Shown piece after piece: positions 17,771 through 28,899 of a stretch of 64,000 bases of DNA. The notes beneath the pieces are model-generated. The model saw nothing but the letters and a program-made list of their open reading frames with translations, did no database searches and was not told where the DNA came from. The translations under genes and the position numbers were made by a program. Source of the DNA: Quadrisphaera sp. DSM 44207 (GTDB lineage Bacteria; Actinomycetota; Actinomycetes; Actinomycetales; Quadrisphaeraceae); assembly GCF_900101335.1 (NCBI RefSeq), contig NZ_FNKA01000001.1, positions 1,116,001 through 1,180,000 of the forward strand. The letters run 5' to 3'. Within the stretch, counting starts at the first letter, position 1, and each line of letters opens with the position of its first letter.

Positions 17771-18823
17771 TCAGGCGACCGGCGCCCTCCGGCGTCCGGG
17801 GATGACGGGCGCGCCGGTCGCGCCGGGCGGGGGCAGCTCGCCGGAGCCGCGCTGGATCAGCCGCAGGGCCACCTGCTCGTGGCGCGGCGGCCCGGCGTAG
17901 CCGCCGATGCGGTCGAAGAGCAGCCGCGCCGCGCGGGCGCCCATGTCCTCGACGTCCTGCTCCAGCACGGTCAGCGGGGGGTCGAAGGCGTCGGCGCCGG
18001 CGAGGTCGTCGACGGCGGCGACCGCGAGGTCGCGGCGCCCGAGGGCGCGCACCGCCGAGACCAGGCCCGTCGTGGTGCGGGCGACGCCGGAGACCACGGC
18101 CGTGACGTCGCCGGCCTCGCGCAGGGCGCGCACGGCCCGCTCGGGCACCTGCCCCGGCAGGTAGCCGAGCCAGGCGCAGCGCGGGGTCAGCCCCGCGGCG
18201 CGCATGGTCGCCGCGTAGCCCTCCGCGCGCAGCACCACGGTGCTGGCCGCCCGCCCACTGCCGACGAACAGCACGCGCTCGTGGCCGGAGGCGAGCACGT
18301 GCTCGGTCAGCTGCGCCCCGGCGGCGGCGTTGTCGATGCCGACGGCGTCGGAGACCGCGCTCGGGCCGGGGGCGTCGACCTGCACGACCGGCAGCTCGCG
18401 GGCGACGTCGGCCAGGTAGCCCTCCGGCGCGCCGGCGGTGCCGGTGGCGACGACGAGCCCGGCCACGCTGCGCGACAGGAGCGGCTCGACCGCCTCCTCC
18501 TCCGAGCGCCCGGACCCCGCGCACGTGATGACGACGCCGTAGCCGCGCTCGTGGGCCGCCTGCTCGACCACGGCCACGACGCGCCCGAAGAAGGGAATGG
18601 TGAAGTCCTCCACCGCGACGCCGATCGCCTCGTCGTGCCCGCGCCGCAGCGAGCGGGCGTTGCGGTTGGCGCGGTAGCCCAGGCCCTCGGCGGCCGCGCG
18701 CACCCGGGCGGCGAGCTCGTCGGAGACGCCGGCGCCGCCGTGCAGGGCGCGGGAGGCGGTGGAGGGGCTCACGCCGGCGGAGGCTGCGACGTCCGCGAGG
18801 GTCACGCGGGTGAGCGGGGACAC
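17771..18823 (-). CDS. LacI-family transcription regulator of the polyol operon
   Basis: A 350-residue repressor with N-terminal helix-turn-helix LADVAASAGVSPSTASRAL, a hinge helix (ANRNARSLRRG), and a periplasmic-binding-like sugar sensor. GTG 18823 is chosen because GAGGAGG lies eight bases upstream; earlier GTG or TTG codons give longer N-termini. It stands between the dehydrogenase and the transporter genes, all on the minus strand, so it is probably a local regulator that controls its own operon from the site at 18881-18895. Confidence 0.92.
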   Translation of the reverse strand: MSPLTRVTLADVAASAGVSPSTASRALHGGAGVSDELAARVRAAAEGLGYRANRNARSLRRGHDEAIGVAVEDFTIPFFGRVVAVVEQAAHERGYGVVITCAGSGRSEEEAVEPLLSRSVAGLVVATGTAGAPEGYLADVARELPVVQVDAPGPSAVSDAVGIDNAAAGAQLTEHVLASGHERVLFVGSGRAASTVVLRAEGYAATMRAAGLTPRCAWLGYLPGQVPERAVRALREAGDVTAVVSGVARTTTGLVSAVRALGRRDLAVAAVDDLAGADAFDPPLTVLEQDVEDMGARAARLLFDRIGGYAGPPRHEQVALRLIQRGSGELPPPGATGAPVIPGRRRAPVA

Positions 18824-18880
18824 CGGTGCCACCTCCTCGACGTCGTCGTCAGGCCAGTGCGACGGAGTCTGGTGGGGCCC

Positions 18881-18895
18881 TGCAATCGTTGTCAA
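18881..18895 (-). promoter_or_regulatory. Candidate -35 box and LacI operator upstream of the regulator
   Basis: The minus-strand sequence TTGACAACGATTGCA combines a consensus -35 hexamer (TTGACA) with an imperfect dyad around a central CG, the usual form of LacI-family operators. It lies about 60 bases ahead of the chosen LacI start. A binding protein there would block transcription of the regulator and transporter genes. The -10 element is weak. Confidence 0.45.
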
Positions 18896-18905
18896 CGCGA
18901 GCAGG

Positions 18906-20396
18906 TCACGAACCGGTCACGTCCGCGGCGACCAGGCGCTCCAGCGTGGCGCGGGCCCCGCGCTCGTGCAGGGAGGCCAGCGCCTCGCGGTAGGGGGTGG
19001 TGAAGCGCTCGTCGTCGACGAGGTCGCCGAAGAGGCTGCGGTCGGCGAGGAAGGCCAGGGGGTCCTCGCGCTGGCGCTCGGCCAGCGCCTGGATCCGCTC
19101 GACCAGGCGGTCCACCACCTGGATCGGCCGGCCCTGCTCGTCGACGCCCTCGGCGTAGCGGGCCCAGCTGGCCACGATCGCGGCGGAGCGGTGCACCTCG
19201 CCCCCGCGCGCCAGCTGGGCGCGCACCACCGGCAGGAGCCACTTGGTGATGCGGTCGGAGCTGTCCGTGCACAGGCGCGCGACGGTGTCGCGGACCTCCG
19301 GGTTGCTGAAGCGCTCGATCAGGGTGGCCTTGTAGTCGTCGAGGTCCACGCCCGGCACGGGGTGCAGCGTGGGGGTGGCCTCGCGGTCCATGTACGCGCG
19401 CAGGAACGCGCGCCACAGCGGGTCCTGCGCGGCGTCGTGCACCAGCCGGTACCCGGCCAGGTGCGCGAAGTAGCACAGGCCCTGGTGGCCGGCGTTGAGC
19501 AGCCGCAGCTTCATCAGCTCGTACGGCTCGACGTCGGCCACCACCTGGACGCCGACGTCCTCCAGCGGGGGCCGCCCCGCGGGGAAGCGGTCCTCGACCA
19601 CCCACTGCGTGAAGGGCTCGCACACCACCGGCCACGCGTCGTCGACGCCGAAGCGCTCGCGCACCATCGCGACGTCCTCGGGGGTGGTGGCCGGGGTGAT
19701 CCGGTCGACCATGGCGTTGGGGAAGGCGACCTCGGCCTCCACCCACGCGCCCAGCTCGGGGTCGCGCAGGCGGGCGAAGGCGGTGAAGGCCTTGCGCGCG
19801 AGGTCGCCGTTGCCCTGCAGGTTGTCGCACGACATCACCGTGAACGGCGCGATCCCCCGCTCGCGGCGGCGCGCGAGGGCCTCGGTGACGAGGCCGAAGG
19901 TGGAGCTCATCACGGCGCCGGGCGCCAGGTCGCGCTGCACCGCCGGGACCGAGGCGTCGAAGACGCCGGTGACCGGGTCGATGCTGTAGCCGCCCTCGGT
20001 CACCGTCAGGGAGACGATGCGGATGGCCGGGTCCGCCATCCTCTCGACCACGGCCTCGGGGTCGTCGGGCGCCAGCAGGTACTCCACGACCGAGCCGACC
20101 ACGCGCGGCTCCAGCGCGCCGTCCGGGTGCTTGAGCACGAGGGTGTACAGGCAGTCCTGGGGCAGGAGGGCGTCCTTCATGCGCCGGTCGCCGGGCAGGA
20201 CGCCGACGCCGCAGATCCCCCACTCGAGGGCCTGCCCCTGCTGCATCAGGCGGTCGAGGTACATCGCCTGGTGGGCGCGGTGGAAGCCGCCGACGCCGAT
20301 GTGCACGATCCCGGCGGTGACCCGGCTGCGGTCGTACGTCGGGACCGGCACCTCCTCGGCGATGGACGGGAGCGCGTCGGTGCGCAGGGCGGGCAT
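18906..20396 (-). CDS. Mannitol/polyol 2-dehydrogenase family (long-chain PSLDR)
   Basis: A 496-residue NAD(P)-dependent polyol dehydrogenase or fructuronate reductase. It shows the nucleotide-binding start IVHIGVGGFHRAHQAMYLDR, a middle block MSCDNLQGNGDLARKAF, the signature PNAMVDRITPATTPED, and the catalytic region ELMKLRLLNAGHQGLCYF with the conserved Lys and Asn-Ala-Gly-His. The ATG has an AGGAGG site. Clustered with a polyol ABC importer, it most likely oxidises imported mannitol or arabitol to the ketose. Mannonate oxidoreductase is the alternative. Confidence 0.92.
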   Translation of the reverse strand: MPALRTDALPSIAEEVPVPTYDRSRVTAGIVHIGVGGFHRAHQAMYLDRLMQQGQALEWGICGVGVLPGDRRMKDALLPQDCLYTLVLKHPDGALEPRVVGSVVEYLLAPDDPEAVVERMADPAIRIVSLTVTEGGYSIDPVTGVFDASVPAVQRDLAPGAVMSSTFGLVTEALARRRERGIAPFTVMSCDNLQGNGDLARKAFTAFARLRDPELGAWVEAEVAFPNAMVDRITPATTPEDVAMVRERFGVDDAWPVVCEPFTQWVVEDRFPAGRPPLEDVGVQVVADVEPYELMKLRLLNAGHQGLCYFAHLAGYRLVHDAAQDPLWRAFLRAYMDREATPTLHPVPGVDLDDYKATLIERFSNPEVRDTVARLCTDSSDRITKWLLPVVRAQLARGGEVHRSAAIVASWARYAEGVDEQGRPIQVVDRLVERIQALAERQREDPLAFLADRSLFGDLVDDERFTTPYREALASLHERGARATLERLVAADVTGS

Positions 20397-20549
20397 CGGA
20401 CCTCCTGGGACGCGGACCGCGCGCTCCCGGGCGGGGCGCCGGCGGTGGCTGGGGCGACCCTACGAGAGATCACCCGCGCGCCCCAGCCCCCGGGTCCGGG
20501 TCCGGGTCACCGCGCCTCGTCCGCGCCCGGTCGGCCCGGAGGAGCGAGA

Positions 20550-21584
20550 TCACGAGCAGGGACGGGGCGCGGGCGGCGCAGGGGCCTGCACGCGCACCGG
20601 GGCGCCGGACTCCAGCGCGGCCTGGGCCGCGTCGGCGACGACGGCGGCCGCCACGGCGTCCTGCGGCGGGCAGGGGTTGCCCCGCTCCCCGCGCACGAGG
20701 TCGACGAACGCGGCCAGCTCGTCGCGGTAGGCCTGCGCGAACCGCTCGGCGAACGTGGCGTGCGGCGCCCCGGCGGGGAAGGCGACGCCCGGGTCGGCCG
20801 AGCGCAGGGCGGTGTGGTCGTCCAGGCCGGCGCACAGCGACCCTCGCGAGCCCTGCACCTCCAGGCGCACGTCGTGGCCGGCGCCGTTGTACCGGGAGGC
20901 GGTCACGGTCGCCAGCGTCCCGTCGTCCAGGGTGCACACGGCCAGGGCGGTGTCGACGTCCCCGACCCGCCCGATGTCCGGGTCGCCGTTGTTGGACCCG
21001 CGCGCCCACACCTCCACCACCTCCCGGCCGGTCACCCAGCGCAGGACGTCGAAGTCGTGGACGCTGACGTCGCGGAAGAGCCCCCCGGAGGTGGCGAGGA
21101 ACGCCACCGGGGGCGGCGCGGCGTCGCAGGTGACCGCCCGCAGGCCGTGCAGCCACCCCAGCTCCCCGCCGAGGACGGCGCGGCGCACCTGCAGGTAGCC
21201 GGCGTCGAAGCGCCGCTGGTGGCCCACCTGCACCGTCCCACCGGCGGCGGCGACGTGCTCGAGCACCCGCACCGACGCCGCGACGTCGGGCGCCACGGGC
21301 TTCTCGCAGAACACCGGGACGCCGGCGTCCACCCCGGCCCGGATCAGGTCCGGGTGCGCGCCGGTCGGGGCCGCCACGAGCAGGCCGTCGACCCCGGCGT
21401 CCAGCAGCGCCTCCACGCCAGGGGCGTGCCCGGCGCCGACGTCGGCCGCGACGCGCTGCGCCGCGCCGGGCACGGCGTCGACGAGCGTCAGGCGCGCGAC
21501 GCCGTCCAGCGCCGCGGCGTGGCGCGCGTGCATCGCGCCGATGCGCCCGACCCCGACGAGCCCCAGGTGCAGCCCTGCCGCCAC
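20550..21584 (-). CDS. Gfo/Idh/MocA oxidoreductase (inositol 2-dehydrogenase-like)
   Basis: A 344-residue NAD(P)-dependent sugar oxidoreductase. The Rossmann start is LGLVGVGRIGAMHARHAAAL; the family catalytic motif is VPVFCEKPVAPD; the C-terminal domain shows VQVGHQRRFDAGYLQ and FRDVSVHDFDVLRWVTG, with the Asp and His that usually line the active site. These features are close to myo-inositol 2-dehydrogenases. It is the last gene of the minus-strand group at 20.5-24.3 kb and has a GAGGG site before the GTG. Confidence 0.88.
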   Translation of the reverse strand: MAAGLHLGLVGVGRIGAMHARHAAALDGVARLTLVDAVPGAAQRVAADVGAGHAPGVEALLDAGVDGLLVAAPTGAHPDLIRAGVDAGVPVFCEKPVAPDVAASVRVLEHVAAAGGTVQVGHQRRFDAGYLQVRRAVLGGELGWLHGLRAVTCDAAPPPVAFLATSGGLFRDVSVHDFDVLRWVTGREVVEVWARGSNNGDPDIGRVGDVDTALAVCTLDDGTLATVTASRYNGAGHDVRLEVQGSRGSLCAGLDDHTALRSADPGVAFPAGAPHATFAERFAQAYRDELAAFVDLVRGERGNPCPPQDAVAAAVVADAAQAALESGAPVRVQAPAPPAPRPCS

Positions 21585-21614
21585 GACCAGCCCTCCTCTC
21601 CTCCGACGAGCCGC

Positions 21615-22019
21615 TCAGGTGCGCCGGTGACCCTCCTGCACCGCGAGCACGGGGCACCGGGCGCCGAGGAGCACCCGCTGCGCGGTGCTGCCCAGCAGCA
21701 CCTTGCCCACGGGCGAGCGCCGCTTGAGGCCGATGACCACCAGCTCGGCGCCGACCTCGTCGGCCACCGCGATGATGGCCTCGGCGACGTCCTCGGCGCG
21801 GTCGAGCTCGCGCACCTCGCAGTGCAGGCCCGAGTTCCGCAGCGAGGCGAGCGCGTACGCGAGCCCGGAGGTGGGCGGGTACTCCGGGTCCACCCGCGAC
21901 TCGCCCCGGTGGGCGCGGACGACGACCAGGGCGCGGCCGCGCAGGATCGCCTCCTCCCCCGCGGCCGCGAGCGCGGCCTCCCCCTGCGGCGTGGGCGCGT
22001 AGCCCACCACGAGCGTCAC
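21615..22019 (-). CDS. Universal stress protein (UspA family)
   Basis: A 134-residue single-domain Usp protein. The start (LVVGYAPTPQGEAALAAAGE) and the ATP-binding tail, LVVIGLKRRSPVGKVLLGST followed by AQRVLLGARCPVLAV, match the nucleotide-binding Usp class, although the usual G-x2-G-x9-G-S/T spacing is slightly altered. It is placed inside a sugar-oxidoreductase operon between the TIM-barrel protein and the Gfo/Idh gene; its role there is unclear. Confidence 0.9.
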   Translation of the reverse strand: MTLVVGYAPTPQGEAALAAAGEEAILRGRALVVVRAHRGESRVDPEYPPTSGLAYALASLRNSGLHCEVRELDRAEDVAEAIIAVADEVGAELVVIGLKRRSPVGKVLLGSTAQRVLLGARCPVLAVQEGHRRT

Positions 22020-22074
22020 GGGGTTCCCGCCCCGGCTCGCGGGGTCGCGTCCTCGAGCGAGCGGTGCAGCACGG

Positions 22075-23079
22075 TCATCCCAGTCCCGCCTCCTCCCGTG
22101 CGGTCGTCAGCGTGCTCGCCGCGACCTGCAGGCCCTCGATGCGCCCGAGGGAGACGTCCTCGTGCTCGATGTTGACCGCCATGTTGGGGTCGACGGCGTG
22201 CAGCGCGCGCAGGAACCGGGCCCAGAACGCGGCGTCGTGGCCGCGGCCGACGGCGACGAAGTCCCACGCGGAGTCCTGCGGCCACTCGTTGACCCACTCG
22301 TCCCCGCCGAGGTTGACGCGGTCCTCGTCGGGGCGCAGGCGGCGGAACCGCTCGTCGAGGACGCCGTAGACCCTCGCGTGCTCCTCGTTGATCCGCACGT
22401 CCTTGGCGGCGGCGTGCAGGACCAGGTCGCCCAGGTGCTCCACGGCGGCGACGGGGTCCATGCCCTGCCAGAACAGGTGGCTCGGGTCCATCTCGGCGCC
22501 CACGTGCGTGGCGCCCGTGCGCTCGACCAGGCGCTGGAGCGTCGGGGGGTTGAAGACGACGTTCTGCGGGTGCATCTCGATCGCGACCTGCACGCCGGAG
22601 TCGGCGGCGAGGCGGTCGATCTCGCGCCAGAACGGGACGACGACGGAGTTCCACTGGTGGTCGAGGACGTCGAGGGCCCCGGAGCTCCACGCGTTGACGA
22701 CCCAGTTCGGCACGGTGGCCCCCGGCTCGCCGCCGGGCAGGCCGGACATCGTCACGACGCGGGTCTGGCCGAGGGCGCCGGCGGCGCGGATCGCCCGGCG
22801 CAGGTCCTCCGCGTGCCTCGGCCCGATGGCCGGGTTCGGGTGCAGCGGGTTGCCGTTGCAGTTCAGGCCGGCGAGCGCCACGCCCCTGTCCGCGAACAGA
22901 CCGAGGTAGTCGTCGCGGGCGCTCTGGCTGGTCAGGACGTCGTCGATGGGGATGTGCACCGGGGGCAGGAACCCTCCGGCGTTGATCTCCGCGCCCTCCA
23001 GGCCGAGGTCCTTCACGACGTCCAGGGCGGCGGGCAGGTCGCGGTCGTGCAGGACCGCGGTGTAGACGCCGAGCTTCAC
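22075..23079 (-). CDS. Sugar phosphate isomerase/epimerase (TIM barrel, AP endonuclease 2 fold)
   Basis: A 334-residue xylose-isomerase-like TIM-barrel protein. It begins VKLGVYTAVLHDRDLPAALD and carries metal-site elements typical of the fold: VAIEMHPQNVVFNPPTLQRL, HVGAEMDPSHLFWQGMD, VLHAAAKDVRI and NIEHEDVSLG. The GTG start overlaps the stop of the Gfo/Idh gene by four bases. Such pairs usually act in sequence on one sugar or inositol derivative; the substrate cannot be named. Confidence 0.88.
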   Translation of the reverse strand: MKLGVYTAVLHDRDLPAALDVVKDLGLEGAEINAGGFLPPVHIPIDDVLTSQSARDDYLGLFADRGVALAGLNCNGNPLHPNPAIGPRHAEDLRRAIRAAGALGQTRVVTMSGLPGGEPGATVPNWVVNAWSSGALDVLDHQWNSVVVPFWREIDRLAADSGVQVAIEMHPQNVVFNPPTLQRLVERTGATHVGAEMDPSHLFWQGMDPVAAVEHLGDLVLHAAAKDVRINEEHARVYGVLDERFRRLRPDEDRVNLGGDEWVNEWPQDSAWDFVAVGRGHDAAFWARFLRALHAVDPNMAVNIEHEDVSLGRIEGLQVAASTLTTAREEAGLG

Positions 23080-24257
23080 GACCCCACCTCCACCGACTCG
23101 CCGCCGGCCGCGGCCGAGCGGGCCACGGCGTCGAGGACCTCCAGGTTGTGCAGGCCGTGCGCCAGGCCCGGCAGCGGCGGCAGCGCGCCCAGCCCGGCCA
23201 CCTGGTCGAGCCAGCAGCGGGCCTGGAAGACGAACAGGTCGTTCTGACCGTGCCCGACGGAGGGGAAGTCCATCGCCAGGCCGCGGGCGAGGTAGGGGTG
23301 CTGCGGCCCGACGAGCACCTGCCGGAAGCCGTTGACGGCAGGCTCGGGGGCGGTGTCGAAGATGCTGAACTCGGCGGGGCGGGTGAGGTCGAAGCCCACG
23401 GTGCCGTGCTCGGCGGTGACCTCGAACCCCAGGCCGTTGGCCAGCCCGGGGGTCGCCCGCGAGACGGAGAAGGTCCCGACCGCACCGCCGGCGAAGCGCG
23501 CCGTGAAGGTGGCGACGTCCTCGTTCTCCACGGCCTCCAGCTCGTCCGAGACCGCCGCGCCGGCGTGGCCGACGACCGCGCCGAGGGGCACGGGCCGCTG
23601 GGGCGTGAAGGTGGCGAAGACCGCGCCGGAGACGCTGCGCACGGGGCCGCACACGAACTCGCCGAGGTCCACCGCGTGGCTGCCGACGTCGGCCAGGGCG
23701 CCCGAGCCGGGGCCGCCGCGGTAGCGCCAGCTCATCGGCGCCCCGGGGTCGACCGCGTAGTCGCACCAGTAGTGGCCGTTGAAGTGGCGCACCCGCCCCA
23801 GCGCCCCCGACGCCAGGTGCTCCTGCACCGCGGCGATCGCCGGCGAGCGGCGGAAGGTGAAGCCCACCGCGCTGTGGCGGTCGCTGGACTGAGCGGCCGC
23901 GACCATGGCGCGGGCGTCCTCGAGGCTGGGCGCCAGCGGCTTCTCGCACAGGACGTGCTTGCCGGCGCCCAGCAGGCCCTCGACGACCTCGCGGTGGAGG
24001 TGGTTGGCCACGACGACGCTGACGACGTCGACGTCATCGGCCTGCGCGACCGCCTGCCAGGAGGTCTCGGCGCGCTCGTAGCCGTAGCGGGTCGCCGCGT
24101 CGCGGGCGAACGGCTCGTGGGCGTCGGCGATCGCGACCAGCCGCACGGGCGGCAGGTCGGTGGCGTACAGGGACGTCGCGGTGCGGTAGCCCTGGGCGTG
24201 CGCCCGCCCCGCCATGCCGGCGCCGATGACGGCCACGCCCAGCCCTGCAGCGCCCAT
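23076..24257 (-). CDS. Gfo/Idh/MocA family oxidoreductase
   Basis: A 393-residue oxidoreductase, first gene of the minus-strand group. The Rossmann motif is VAVIGAGMAGRAHAQGYRT and the signature is VLCEKPLAPSLEDAR. The C-terminal domain contains RYRGGPGSGALADVGSHAVD, a typical active-site block with the catalytic His. It is longer than the other Gfo/Idh proteins here and belongs to a different branch. It is coupled to the TIM-barrel gene behind it. A very good promoter lies about 50 bases upstream. Confidence 0.9.
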   Translation of the reverse strand: MGAAGLGVAVIGAGMAGRAHAQGYRTATSLYATDLPPVRLVAIADAHEPFARDAATRYGYERAETSWQAVAQADDVDVVSVVVANHLHREVVEGLLGAGKHVLCEKPLAPSLEDARAMVAAAQSSDRHSAVGFTFRRSPAIAAVQEHLASGALGRVRHFNGHYWCDYAVDPGAPMSWRYRGGPGSGALADVGSHAVDLGEFVCGPVRSVSGAVFATFTPQRPVPLGAVVGHAGAAVSDELEAVENEDVATFTARFAGGAVGTFSVSRATPGLANGLGFEVTAEHGTVGFDLTRPAEFSIFDTAPEPAVNGFRQVLVGPQHPYLARGLAMDFPSVGHGQNDLFVFQARCWLDQVAGLGALPPLPGLAHGLHNLEVLDAVARSAAAGGESVEVGS

Positions 24258-24306
24258 GGCGCCCCCTCGTCGTCGAGTCCCGCGCCGCCCCCGGCGCGAG
24301 GTCCCG

Positions 24307-24340
24307 AACCTAGGAACCGCCGCGGATCATGTCAAGACAA
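24307..24340 (-). promoter_or_regulatory. Vegetative promoter with overlapping GntR-like half-palindrome
   Basis: On the minus strand TTGACA (24330-24335) and TAGGTT (24307-24312) are separated by exactly 17 bases, an excellent housekeeping promoter. Transcription would start near 24300 and reach the Gfo/Idh ATG at 24257. The -35 box is part of TTGTCTTGACA (24330-24340), which resembles the palindrome at 55178-55193 near the inositol GntR gene, so the same regulator may act here. Confidence 0.6.
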
Positions 24341-24409
24341 CCGGTGCATTCAGGCGCGGCGCGCCACCGGTCCCCCCGTGCGGGGACCCGGCGTCCGCGA
24401 GAGCGTCGC

Positions 24410-26797
<2,388 letters not shown>

Positions 26798-26926
26798 CGT
26801 GCCTCCCTGTCCACGGGCCTGCGGGTCACCTGCCAGATCGTGCCAGCGGACGGCGTCCCGGCGGGGGATCTGCCGGCAGCCCGGGACCACCTTCCTGCGC
26901 CGGTGGGCCTCTGCCAGGCTCCGCCC

Positions 26927-27559
26927 GTGCCGATCGACGAGACCCTGCTGATCGCCTTCACCGTGACCACGGTCATCGCGATGATCACGCCCGGGCCGGA
27001 CGTGCTCTTCGTCCTCGGCTGCGGCATGCGCGGCGGCCCGCGCGCCGGCCTGCTGGCCACGGCCGGGGTCGCCACCAGCGAGGTCGTGCACGTCGCCGCG
27101 GTCGCCGTCGGGCTGGCCGCCCTGTTCGAGGCGGTGCCCACCGCCTTCACCGTGCTGCGCGTCGTCGGTGGTGCGTACCTGATCCACCTGGGCGTGCAGA
27201 TGATCCGCCACCGGCGCGACGCCCACCTGGACGAGCCGGTGGCGGGCGGGGACCTGTCCGGGCGGCGGGCCAGCACCAGCGGGCTGGTGACGAACCTGCT
27301 CAACCCCAAGATGGTCACCTTCACCCTCGCCTTCCTGCCCCAGTTCGTCGACCCCGCCCTGGGGCGGGTGTGGCTGCAGCTGGCCGTCCTCGGCGCGATC
27401 CTCATCGCCCTGGAGTTCGTCGTCGACGGCACCGTGGGGGTGCTGGCCGGGCGCATCGGGGCCTGGCTGCGCCAGCGGCGCACCGCCCGCCAGCGCATCG
27501 ACGCCGCCACCGGAGGGATCTTCATCGGCCTCGGGGGGCGCCTGGCCGTCGACCGCTGA
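26927..27559 (+). CDS. LysE/RhtB family exporter
   Basis: A 210-residue membrane protein with about six helices. The family start is clear: LLIAFTVTTVIAMITPGPDV followed by LFVLGCGMRGGPRAG. Further helices include VVHVAAVAVGLAALFEAVPT and VLRVVGGAYLIHLGVQMIRH, and the conserved block TNLLNPKMVTFTLAFLPQFV is present. These proteins export amino acids or related small molecules. The GTG start is 129 bases from the divergent UvrA-like start. The substrate is unknown. Confidence 0.93.
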   Translation: MPIDETLLIAFTVTTVIAMITPGPDVLFVLGCGMRGGPRAGLLATAGVATSEVVHVAAVAVGLAALFEAVPTAFTVLRVVGGAYLIHLGVQMIRHRRDAHLDEPVAGGDLSGRRASTSGLVTNLLNPKMVTFTLAFLPQFVDPALGRVWLQLAVLGAILIALEFVVDGTVGVLAGRIGAWLRQRRTARQRIDAATGGIFIGLGGRLAVDR

Positions 27560-27783
27560 CCCTCCGCAGCCGATCGAGGCGGGCAGCCCCGGCACCGAGG
27601 ACGAGACCAGGCTGCGGCTGGCCCTCCTGTCCGGCGTCGCCCGTGCCGCTCGTGGCCGAGGCGACGGCCGTCACCCCCGAGACTTGCCGTTCTCGCAACG
27701 ACGCTTGTCAACCCGCGGGGAGGCGGCGGACAGTCCTGGGCATCGGACGACCGCCGCACGGCGGTGCACACGGAGGAGGACGC

Positions 27784-28899
27784 GTGGTGGACCTCGATGC
27801 TCAGGCGGTGCCCACGGACGAGCCGGGCGCGCCGGGAGGGCGGCTGCACCAGTGCTACGACGTCGTGGTGGTCGGCGGCGGTGCGGCCGGGCTCTCCGCG
27901 GCGGTGGCCCTGAGCCGGGCGCGCCGGGACGTGCTCGTCCTCGACGACGGCGCCCCCCGCAACGCCCTCGCGCACGGGGTGCACAACTACCTGGCCCTGG
28001 ACGGCGTGGCGCCGGGAGACCTGCTGGCCGCCGGCCGGGAGGAGGTGGCCCGCTACGGCGGGCACCTCCTCGCCGCCGCGGCCACCTCGGCGCAGCGCCT
28101 GCCCGGCCCGCTGGACACCGCGGAGGGGGCCTTCGCCGTCACGCTCGCCGACGGGCGCGAGGTGCGCGCGCGCCGGCTGCTGGTGACCACCGGTGGCGTC
28201 GACGACCTGCCGGACGTCCCCGGGGTGGCCGAGCGGTGGGGGCGGGAGGTCGTGCACTGCCCGTACTGCCACGGCTGGGAGGTCCGCGACCAGCCCGTCG
28301 CGGTCCTGGGGACCGGCCCGCTGGCGGTGCACCAGGCGCTGATGTGGCGGCAGTGGAGCGGGAACGTCACCCTCCTGCGGCACACCGCGCCCGAGCTGAG
28401 CGACGAGCAGGAGGAGCGGCTGGCGGCCCGCGGCATCACGGTCGTCGACGGGCGGGTGACCGGCCTGCAGCTGCACGACGACCAGCTGACCGGGGTGAGC
28501 ACGGCCGACGGTCGGGTCGTGCCCTGCCGGGCGCTGGTGGTCTCCCCCCGCCTGCACGCCCGCTCCGGTGTGCTCACCGCGCTCGGCGTGGAGCCGGCGG
28601 AGATGCGCATGGGCGAGCACGTGGTGGCCACCCACGTCCCCGCCGGCCCCACCGGCGCCACCGCGGTGCCCGGGGTGTGGGCGGCCGGCAACGTCGCCGA
28701 CCCCATGGCCCAGGTGGTCAGCTCCGCCGCCCAGGGGCTGGCGGCCGGGGCGGCGATCAACGCCGAGCTGATCGAGGAGGACACCGCCCGCGCCGTCGCC
28801 GACCGGGCGCGCCGGGCCGACCGGGCCGACTGGGCCGACCGGGCCGGTCAGGCCGACCCAGCCGGCCAGGCCGAGCGCCGCGTGGTGGTGGCGCCGTGA
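27784..28899 (+). CDS. FAD-dependent thioredoxin-reductase-like oxidoreductase
   Basis: A 371-residue flavoprotein. The FAD motif is VVVGGGAAGLSAAVALSRAR; the redox motif CPYCHGWEVRD places a CxxC pair at Cys159 and Cys162, as in thioredoxin-reductase-like enzymes; a final FAD-contact block GVWAAGNVADPMAQVVSSAA is present. The NADPH site is GTGPLAVHQALMW. The C-terminal tail is a degenerate repeat of RADRADWADRAGQAD type. GGAGGAGG precedes the GTG. It overlaps the methyltransferase by four bases, so the two act together or are at least made together. Confidence 0.9.
   Translation: MVDLDAQAVPTDEPGAPGGRLHQCYDVVVVGGGAAGLSAAVALSRARRDVLVLDDGAPRNALAHGVHNYLALDGVAPGDLLAAGREEVARYGGHLLAAAATSAQRLPGPLDTAEGAFAVTLADGREVRARRLLVTTGGVDDLPDVPGVAERWGREVVHCPYCHGWEVRDQPVAVLGTGPLAVHQALMWRQWSGNVTLLRHTAPELSDEQEERLAARGITVVDGRVTGLQLHDDQLTGVSTADGRVVPCRALVVSPRLHARSGVLTALGVEPAEMRMGEHVVATHVPAGPTGATAVPGVWAAGNVADPMAQVVSSAAQGLAAGAAINAELIEEDTARAVADRARRADRADWADRAGQADPAGQAERRVVVAP

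Noticed and set aside
27560-27783. Possible gene remnant between lysE and the flavoprotein
   Set aside because: Short open stretches with no recognisable motif; only a weak TTGC/GCAA inverted repeat near 27690 is visible.
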